The position numbers were made by a program, and so were the translations under genes. From assembly GCF_003148775.1 (NCBI RefSeq), contig NZ_QGGW01000003.1, forward strand, positions 1 to 64,000: a stretch of DNA of 64,000 nt, read 5' to 3'. The DNA comes from Roseicyclus mahoneyensis (lineage in GTDB: Bacteria; Pseudomonadota; Alphaproteobacteria; Rhodobacterales; Rhodobacteraceae). Shown one piece after another: positions 58,796 to 64,000 of the stretch; within the stretch, counting starts at the first letter, position 1, and every line of letters begins with the position of its first letter. Below the pieces are notes generated by a model. It ran no database searches, was not told the origin of the DNA, and was given only the letters and a program-made list of their open reading frames with translations.

Positions 58796-58833
58796 TGATA
58801 CGATATCGCATCATATAATGCGATATCGTATCA
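58796..58833. promoter_or_regulatory. Perfect 16-bp inverted repeat between lldD and the nitroreductase-like gene
   Basis: TGATACGATATCGCAT (58796-58811) and ATGCGATATCGTATCA (58818-58833) are exact reverse complements with a 6-base spacer, and each arm contains a GATATC palindrome of its own. It lies 15 bases before the plus-strand start and 95 bases before the minus-strand start. A MarR-type gene two places downstream is the likely binder; the site could hold two dimers. Confidence 0.75.
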
Positions 58834-58847
58834 ATATGGAGCCTGCC

Positions 58848-59987
58848 ATGACCCTCTCCCGCCGCAAGACGCTGGCCCTGATCGGGGGTGGCGTGATCGT
58901 CGCCGCCACCGCTGCCCTTGCCTATGACGTCACCCGCCTGCCACGCACGGCCAGCGCCCCATGGGCCGCTGCGGGTCGATACGCCGACCCGCGGATGCGC
59001 GCGCTGAGCTGGGCGATCCTTGCGCCCAACCCGCACAACCGCCAGCCGTGGCTGGTGGACCTGTCGCAACCGGACACGGCGATCCTGTTCGTCGACCGCG
59101 ACAGGCTCTTGCCGCACACCGACCCGTTCAGCCGCCAGATCACCATCGGGCTGGGATGTTTCCTTGAGATCCTGCGTTTGGCGGCCCTTGAGGATGGGCT
59201 TGAGGTCACCTTCGACCTTTTCCCCGATGGCGAAGACCCGCAGGCGCTGGGCGCAGGCCCCGTCGCCATCTGCCGCTTTGCGCCCACGACAGCCGCGCCC
59301 GACCCGCTTTTTGCGCAGGTGCCGCACCGACGGTCGAACAAGGAGCCATATGACACTGCGCGCCCGGTTTCGACCGAGGCCCTGGCCCGGATCGCGCAGG
59401 CGGCCGCCGCCTATGGCATGGGCCACACCAACGACCCCGCAGAGGTGGCGGCCTTGCGCGAGCTGTCCCTGCACGCCATGCGGATCGAGTTTGCCACCGA
59501 ACGCACCTTGCGCGAATCCGTCGATCTGTTCCGCATCGGGCGGCACGAGGTGGATGCCAACCCGGACGGTCTCGATTTCACCGGGCCGATGTTCGAAACG
59601 TTGCGCCGTGCGGGCCTGTTCACCCGCGAGGCGGCTATGGACACCGAAGGGCTGGTCGCGCGCAGCGCCGATGCCGCCTTCGCCGCGAATTTCCAATCTG
59701 CCATGGCGCATCTGTGGCAGGTCACGCCCGGCAACACGCGCACAGACCAGATCCGCGCCGGACAGGATTGGGTGCGCATCAATCTTGCCGCAACCGAACT
59801 GGGCCTTGGCCTGCAACCCTTGAGTCAGGCCTTGCAGGAGTTCCCCGAGATGGCGGGCCCTTATGCTGATATCCACGGCAGGCTGGCCCCGGATGGTGGA
59901 ACCGTGCAAATGTGGGCGCGCGTGGGGTACGGGCCGCAGGTGCCGCCCAGCCCGCGTTGGCCCTTGGAGGACAAGATTGTCGGATAA
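58848..59987 (+). CDS. Nitroreductase-family (Acg-like) protein with Tat-type signal
   Basis: 379 residues. The N-terminus MTLSRRKTLALIGGGVIVAATAALA has the twin-arginine pattern S-R-R-K-T and a hydrophobic stretch, so export or membrane anchoring via Tat is likely. The rest resembles Acg-type flavoproteins: ALSWAILAPNPHNRQPWLVDL for the FMN region, RQITIGLGCFLEILRLAAL, and a closing DWVRINLAATELGLGLQPLSQALQ. GGAG precedes the ATG. First gene of a unit with the MarR regulator. Confidence 0.85.
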   Translation: MTLSRRKTLALIGGGVIVAATAALAYDVTRLPRTASAPWAAAGRYADPRMRALSWAILAPNPHNRQPWLVDLSQPDTAILFVDRDRLLPHTDPFSRQITIGLGCFLEILRLAALEDGLEVTFDLFPDGEDPQALGAGPVAICRFAPTTAAPDPLFAQVPHRRSNKEPYDTARPVSTEALARIAQAAAAYGMGHTNDPAEVAALRELSLHAMRIEFATERTLRESVDLFRIGRHEVDANPDGLDFTGPMFETLRRAGLFTREAAMDTEGLVARSADAAFAANFQSAMAHLWQVTPGNTRTDQIRAGQDWVRINLAATELGLGLQPLSQALQEFPEMAGPYADIHGRLAPDGGTVQMWARVGYGPQVPPSPRWPLEDKIVG

Positions 59988-60432
59988 ACCCGGCGACATC
60001 CGGACCTTTTTCACGCTGTTCAACGAGATCGCCATCATCGAACAGCTGAGCCGCGCCCGGTTCGAGGCGCGGCTGCCCAAAGGCGTGCTGGTGTCGCATT
60101 TCGCGGTGCTGAACCACCTGCTGCGGGTGGGCGACGGGCGCACGCCGCTGGACATCGCGCGCGCCTTTCAGGTGCCCAAGACGACGCTCAGCCACACACT
60201 GTCTCTACTGGAGGCGCGGGGCTGGACCCAAATGCGCCCCAACCCCGACGACGGGCGGTCCAAGCGCGTCTGGATCACCGAGGCCGGTCGCACCTTTCAC
60301 GCCGAGGCCATCGGGCTGCTGACGCCCGACATGGTCGAACTGGCCGCCGTATTTCCGGCCAAGGATATCGCCGCCGTCTTGCCGCATCTGACCGCGCTGC
60401 GCGCCTATCTGGACCGGACCCGCGACGCCTGA
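59977..60432 (+). CDS. MarR-family transcriptional regulator
   Basis: 151 residues. Helix-turn-helix in TPLDIARAFQVPKTTLSHTLSLLEARGWTQMRPNPDDGRSKRVWIT (about 57-102), with the DGRSKRVWIT wing typical of MarR. The TTG at 59977 was chosen because GGAGG lies 7 bases before it. It overlaps the nitroreductase gene by 11 bases, so the two are translated together. It most likely represses the unit through the inverted repeat at 58796-58833, and possibly lldD too. Confidence 0.88.
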   Translation: MSDKPGDIRTFFTLFNEIAIIEQLSRARFEARLPKGVLVSHFAVLNHLLRVGDGRTPLDIARAFQVPKTTLSHTLSLLEARGWTQMRPNPDDGRSKRVWITEAGRTFHAEAIGLLTPDMVELAAVFPAKDIAAVLPHLTALRAYLDRTRDA

Positions 60433-60476
60433 GCGCCTCTTGCGCGGCCGCCGGTTTTCGGGCTTACAAACAGCCC

Positions 60477-61595
60477 ATGACACAGCCCCGCCATACCGCC
60501 CTTGTCCAATCCTTGCCCGCCTCCGTGCCCTTCGTCGGCCCCGAGACGCAGGAACGCGCCCGCGGAGCCGGTTTTGCCGCGCGGCTTGGCGCCAACGAAA
60601 GCGTGTTTGGCCCATCGCCTCGGGCAGTCGCTGCCATGGCCGATGCCGCCAAGGACGCGTGGATGTATGGCGATCCCGAGGTGTTCGAGCTGCGCGAAGC
60701 GATTGCTTCGCACCATGGCGTGACGGCCGCCAATGTGGTGGTGGGCGAAGGCATCGACGGGCTTTTGGGCTATCTGGTGCGCCTGCTGGTGGCAAACGGC
60801 GATACGGTCGTCACCTCCGATGGCGCGTATCCGACCTTCAACTACCATGTGACGGGCTTTGGTGGCGCGCTGCACAAGGTGCCTTATGCGGGCGACCATG
60901 AGGACCCTCGGGCGCTTTTGGCCAAGGCTGCAGAGGTCGACGCCAAGCTGGTCTATCTCGCCAATCCCGACAACCCGATGGGCAGTTGGCATGACGCGGC
61001 CACAGTGCAGGCCATGATCGATGCCCTGCCTGCCGGAACGGTGCTTGCGCTCGATGAGGCCTATGCCGACACCGCGCCCGAGGGTGCCATCCCGCCGCTC
61101 GACATGACCCACCCGCGCGTGATCCGCTTCCGCACCTTTTCCAAGGCTTACGGTCTGGCGGGCCTGCGCGTGGGCTACGCGCTGGCGCATGGCGATCTCA
61201 TCACCAGCTTTAACAAGATCCGCAATCATTTCGGCCTTGGCAGGGTGGCGCAGGCGGGCGCGCTGGCCGCGTTGGCCGATCAGGAGCATCTGAGCGCCAC
61301 GGTGGCCCGCATCATCGCAGCCCGCGACCGGATCGGTTCCATCGCGCGGCAAAACGGGCTGGTCCCGCTAGCGTCGGCCACCAATTTCGTGACCATCGAT
61401 TGCGGTCGGGACGGCGCCTTTGCCCGCGCGGTGCTTGCGAGCCTTGTGGCGCAGGGGCTTTTCGTGCGCATGCCCTTCACCCCGCCGCAAGATCGCTGCA
61501 TCCGCGTCTCCGTCGGCACCGAGGCTGATCTTGACCTGTTCGCCGCCGCCCTTCCCAAGGCGCTGGCCGGTGCGGCGGATATCACGGTTTCGTGA
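60477..61595 (+). CDS. HisC-like aminotransferase (fold type I)
   Basis: 372 residues of the class I/II PLP family. The PLP lysine is in [17 protein letters not shown] (about residue 223); also [49 protein letters not shown] and NFVTIDC. This pattern matches histidinol-phosphate aminotransferase-type enzymes, but many such copies use other amino acids. No his genes are nearby, so a role outside histidine synthesis is possible. Follows the MarR gene by 44 bases. Confidence 0.88.
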   Translation: MTQPRHTALVQSLPASVPFVGPETQERARGAGFAARLGANESVFGPSPRAVAAMADAAKDAWMYGDPEVFELREAIASHHGVTAANVVVGEGIDGLLGYLVRLLVANGDTVVTSDGAYPTFNYHVTGFGGALHKVPYAGDHEDPRALLAKAAEVDAKLVYLANPDNPMGSWHDAATVQAMIDALPAGTVLALDEAYADTAPEGAIPPLDMTHPRVIRFRTFSKAYGLAGLRVGYALAHGDLITSFNKIRNHFGLGRVAQAGALAALADQEHLSATVARIIAARDRIGSIARQNGLVPLASATNFVTIDCGRDGAFARAVLASLVAQGLFVRMPFTPPQDRCIRVSVGTEADLDLFAAALPKALAGAADITVS

Positions 61596-61656
61596 GTTGC
61601 CTTCCCCCCGCTGGAACCCCCGAAGGGCGGAGCCACCGCAACAGGAGAGACCGATC

Positions 61657-62040
61657 ATGACCCGCACCGCCATCCTTGCCCTTGCCACGCTTGCCGCCGC
61701 CGGTCTGGCCGGGGCCGTCGCTTTGGCGCAGATGGATCACTCGGCCCATGGCGGGCATGGCGGTCACGGGGTCAGCACCTCGACCGGCCCGGCCGAGGAT
61801 GCCTATCGCGCCGTCAACGACACCATGCATATGGACATGGACATCACCTATACGGGCGACGCGGATACCGATTTCATCCGCGGCATGATCCCCCACCACG
61901 AAGGCGCCGTCGCCATGGCCCGCGTGGTGCTGGAGCATGGCGAGGACCCCGAGGTCCGCGCCTTGGCCGAAGAGATCATCGCCGCGCAAGAGACAGAGAT
62001 CGCCTTCATGCGCGACTGGCTGGCGCGCAACGGCTATTGA
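61657..62040 (+). CDS. Secreted DUF305 protein (histidine-rich)
   Basis: 127 residues with a signal peptide ([25 protein letters not shown]), then a Met/His/Gly-rich stretch ([14 protein letters not shown]) and a DUF305 helical bundle with the signature [26 protein letters not shown] and [21 protein letters not shown]305 proteins often associate with copper handling in the periplasm; that link is from context elsewhere, not from this sequence. CAGGAGAG precedes the ATG. Confidence 0.88.
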   Translation: MTRTAILALATLAAAGLAGAVALAQMDHSAHGGHGGHGVSTSTGPAEDAYRAVNDTMHMDMDITYTGDADTDFIRGMIPHHEGAVAMARVVLEHGEDPEVRALAEEIIAAQETEIAFMRDWLARNGY

Positions 62041-62046
62041 GCCGCC

Positions 62047-63243
62047 TCAGCCCTCGGCGATCACGTTGATCGCCGCCTCAAGGCCGGTCGGCCCATGCGG
62101 GATCTGCATCGCGGCCATGCCGGCCTGAAGGTTCGCCAACAGGCCCAGCACCATATGGGCATTCACATGCCCCATGTGGCCGATCCTCAGGTAATCCTCT
62201 TTCCGGCCGCCGGCCCCCTCGACGCCACCCAGCGGGATGCCCAGCGTCACGCCCGCATTGGCCGTCATCCAGTCCCGCAGGCGCTGGCCGTTGCCCTCGC
62301 CGAAATTCACCGTGGTCACCGCATGGCTGCGCTTTTGCTCGGCGGCGATATTGGGACGTGTGGGGCCTGCTTGCCCCCAGACCTCGACCGCGGCCCAGAC
62401 CGCGCGCGCAAGCGTGGCATGCCGCGCCCAGACATTTTCCAGCCCCTCTTCCTTGATCATGTCAAGCGCGGTGCGCAGGCCGAACAGGTGATGGGTCGGC
62501 GCGGTGCCGTTGAAATAGCGGTAATATTCATCGGGTGCCGACCGCGGCCGCCAATCCCAATAGGGCGTGACCAGATTGGCCTTTGCGCGGGCCTCATCTG
62601 CCTTGTCGTTGAAGAACACGAAGGCCATGCCGGGCGGCGTCATCAGGCCCTTCTGGCTGCCCGTAACCATCACGTCGACGCCCCAGTCATCCATGTGGAA
62701 CTCATCGCAGGCAAGGCAGGCGATATTGTCCGAGAACAGCAGCGCCGGGTGCCCGGCGGCGTCCAGCGTCTGGCGCAGGGCGGGAATGTCGTTCCTGACG
62801 CTGGTCGAGGTGTCGACCTGCACGGCCAGAACCGCCTTGATCTTGTGCGCTGTGTCGGCTGCCAGCGCCGCGGCCACCTGCTCCATGTCGATGTCGGACC
62901 GCTGCCCGAAATCGATGATCTGGCAGTCGATGCCCATGGCCTTGGCCATTTCGCCCCAGCCAAGGCAGAACCGCCCTGTGCCAAGGATCAAGATCGTGTC
63001 GCCGCGCGACAGCGTGTTGACCAATGCCGCTTCCCACGCGCCATGGCCGTTGGCGATGTACATGGCGACATGGTGTTTCGTGCGCGCGATTGCCTTGAGG
63101 TCGGGGACAAGGCTGTGGGTCAACTCGACCATCTCGCCAGTGTAGATATTGGGGGCGGGGCGATGCATGGCTTGCAGCACACGGTCGGGCATGACCGAGG
63201 GGCCGGGGATTGCAAGATAGTGGCGGCCATTGGCAAGGCTCAT
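62047..63243 (-). CDS. Class V aminotransferase (alanine/serine-glyoxylate type)
   Basis: 398 residues. PLP lysine in VMVTGSQKGLMTPPGMAFV (about residue 199); also LAIPGPSVMPDRVLQAMHRPAPNIYTGEM, VAMYIANGHGAWEAALVNTLSRGD, the cofactor Asp before NIACLACDEF, and VNFGEGNGQRLRDWM and IPLGGVEGAGGRKEDYLRIGHMG at the C-terminus. Fits alanine-glyoxylate or serine-glyoxylate transaminase. With ethylmalonyl-CoA mutase present, glyoxylate metabolism is expected in this organism; the exact amino donor cannot be read. Tail-to-tail with DUF305. Confidence 0.87.
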   Translation of the reverse strand: MSLANGRHYLAIPGPSVMPDRVLQAMHRPAPNIYTGEMVELTHSLVPDLKAIARTKHHVAMYIANGHGAWEAALVNTLSRGDTILILGTGRFCLGWGEMAKAMGIDCQIIDFGQRSDIDMEQVAAALAADTAHKIKAVLAVQVDTSTSVRNDIPALRQTLDAAGHPALLFSDNIACLACDEFHMDDWGVDVMVTGSQKGLMTPPGMAFVFFNDKADEARAKANLVTPYWDWRPRSAPDEYYRYFNGTAPTHHLFGLRTALDMIKEEGLENVWARHATLARAVWAAVEVWGQAGPTRPNIAAEQKRSHAVTTVNFGEGNGQRLRDWMTANAGVTLGIPLGGVEGAGGRKEDYLRIGHMGHVNAHMVLGLLANLQAGMAAMQIPHGPTGLEAAINVIAEG

Positions 63244-63340
63244 GTCGGGCTTCCTTTTTCGCGGACATCATAGCGGTAAAGCGCGCGTCAGGCAGGGTCA
63301 ATCACCGCACGTGCTTGGCGCGGGTCGCAGAGATGATTAG

Positions 63341-63354
63341 CTGTGAGATCACAG
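63341..63354. promoter_or_regulatory. Short inverted repeat before the ygfZ-like gene
   Basis: CTGTGA and TCACAG are exact reverse complements with 2 bases between, in the 127-base gap between divergent genes and 7 bases before the ribosome-binding site. The half-sites look like CRP/FNR family half-sites, but the 2-base spacer is too short for those. Operator or mRNA stem are both possible. Confidence 0.35.
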
Positions 63355-63370
63355 TTCAGCGGAGGTGATG

Positions 63371-64000
63371 ATGCCGGGAGAACGGGCAACAGATCGCATG
63401 GTCCTCAGGATTGCGGGGGCGGACCGGGACAAATTCCTGCACGGTCTGGTCACACGTGACGTGGGCGCGGCGGGCAGCGGGCTGGTTTATTCCGCGCTTT
63501 TGACGCCGCAGGGCAAATATCTGGCCGATTTCTTCTTGCTGAACCGGCGCGAGGATATCTTGCTCGACGTCAAGGCAGATTTCGGCCCCAAGCTGGCGCA
63601 GCGGCTGGCAATGTACCGGTTGCGTGCGGATGTCGTGATCGAGGACAGCGGGCTGTCGGTCGTGCGCGGCCTTGGGCCTGCGCCGGAGGGGTGTGTCGCC
63701 GATCCGCGTGACCCGACCCTTGGCTGGCGCGGCTACGGGATGGAGGGGGACGACCCGGTCGTGGATTGGGACGCGCTGCGCGTGGCGGCCTGCATCCCGG
63801 AGACGGGCGTCGAGTTGATCCCGGATGACAGCTACATCCTCGAGGCGGGGTTCGACCGGCTGTCGGGCGTCGATCACCGCAAGGGCTGCTATGTCGGCCA
63901 GGAGGTGACGGCGCGGATGAAGCACAAGACGGAATTGCGCAAGGGGCTGGAGACGGTTGACGTTGAGGGAACCGCGCCGGTGGGAACGCCCATCATGGCG
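63371..64000 (+). CDS. ygfZ: YgfZ/GcvT-like folate-binding protein (3' end outside window)
   Basis: The first 210 codons are in the window. MVLRIAGADRDKFLHGLVTRDV, SALLTPQGKYLADFFLL, DVKADFGPKLAQRLAMYRLRADVVIED and the family signature HRKGCYVGQEVTARMKHK with the conserved Cys identify a tetrahydrofolate-binding protein of the YgfZ/IbA57 group that helps mature Fe-S proteins. GGAGG at 63361-63365 precedes three in-frame start codons (GTG 63365, ATG 63368, ATG 63371). Divergent from the class V aminotransferase. An inverted repeat CTGTGA-GA-TCACAG lies at 63341-63354. Confidence 0.88.
   Translation, partial: MPGERATDRMVLRIAGADRDKFLHGLVTRDVGAAGSGLVYSALLTPQGKYLADFFLLNRREDILLDVKADFGPKLAQRLAMYRLRADVVIEDSGLSVVRGLGPAPEGCVADPRDPTLGWRGYGMEGDDPVVDWDALRVAACIPETGVELIPDDSYILEAGFDRLSGVDHRKGCYVGQEVTARMKHKTELRKGLETVDVEGTAPVGTPIMA

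Noticed and set aside
63341-63354. CRP/FNR binding site ahead of the ygfZ-like gene
   Set aside because: Half-sites resemble TGTGA/TCACA, but the spacer is 2 bases instead of the 6 (CRP) or 4 (FNR) needed; kept only as an unassigned inverted repeat.
1-64000. CRISPR arrays, tRNA and rRNA genes
   Set aside because: No regularly spaced direct repeats were seen, and the intergenic gaps examined did not fold into tRNA-like cloverleaves or contain rRNA-like sequence. This was by eye only.

Overview
The window is a stretch of high-GC alphaproteobacterial chromosome, most likely from the order Rhodobacterales (Roseobacter/Paracoccus-type lineage). This rests on several genes: an ethylmalonyl-CoA mutase, a split-stalk F0 cluster with both b and b' subunits, a MipZ division-site ATPase, an H-NS/HvrA-type nucleoid protein, a roseobacter-style Hint-domain protein, a TIGR02186-like protein beside a TSUP exporter, and the order ffh / chorismate mutase / rpsP / rimM / trmD / rplS. 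No tRNA, rRNA, CRISPR array or intact prophage was seen. The only mobile DNA is the 3' end of an IS3-type transposase at the left edge.

Region by region. 1-9.4 kb: aroA, cmk and rpsA, usually neighbours in this order of bacteria, are separated here. A desaturase/ArsR pair lies between aroA and cmk. Between cmk and rpsA lie an outer-membrane-protein fragment, a membrane protein, a winged-helix regulator, a DUF4168 protein and a Hint-domain protein. 9.6-13.6 kb: a HAD phosphatase, then a GbsR/MarR-type regulator with a perfect palindrome ahead of a short-Q-loop (cyanide-insensitive type) cytochrome bd oxidase. 13.5-22 kb, minus strand: a methyltransferase-like gene, mipZ, rpmE, rplS, trmD, rimM, rpsP, chorismate mutase, two GNAT acetyltransferases and ffh, with one opposite-strand glycosyltransferase between rimM and trmD. 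22.3-24.5 kb: LysR plus a DMT exporter, and an ArsR regulator with a perfect 16-bp operator. 24.7-27.5 kb: the F0 ATP synthase genes atpI-B-E-X-F, closed by a strong terminator.

28.1-36.0 kb: a tight nine-gene minus-strand operon, mostly joined by ATGA overlaps. It encodes a peptide-type ABC transporter without a visible substrate-binding protein, an aldehyde dehydrogenase, a membrane protein, a hotdog thioesterase, an SDR dehydrogenase, an unrecognised protein and a P1-family Ntn-hydrolase. It looks like an uptake-and-degradation pathway for an amide or peptide-like compound and is the best candidate here for an uncharacterised system. 36.1-44.8 kb: ethylmalonyl-CoA mutase, an H-NS-like protein, two different purine nucleoside phosphorylases and a complete BMP-type nucleoside ABC importer, which together form a nucleoside salvage module. 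45-48.9 kb: rimI, tsaB (no canonical start for its conserved N-terminus), an Nfu protein, DUF2267, a universal stress protein, a class IV aminotransferase and a small ORF.

49-64 kb: a VOC protein, creD, an ornithine decarboxylase behind a structured leader with an Arg-rich 20-codon uORF, a TSUP exporter with a TIGR02186-like partner, a REP-like double hairpin, an SDR, a RecD-like helicase, an FMN-dependent lactate dehydrogenase divergent from a nitroreductase-like protein and a MarR regulator (with a perfect 16-bp inverted repeat between them), a HisC-like aminotransferase, DUF305, a class V aminotransferase, and a YgfZ-like gene that runs off the right edge. All functions are inferred by reading the translated sequence and recalling family motifs; no database search was run.
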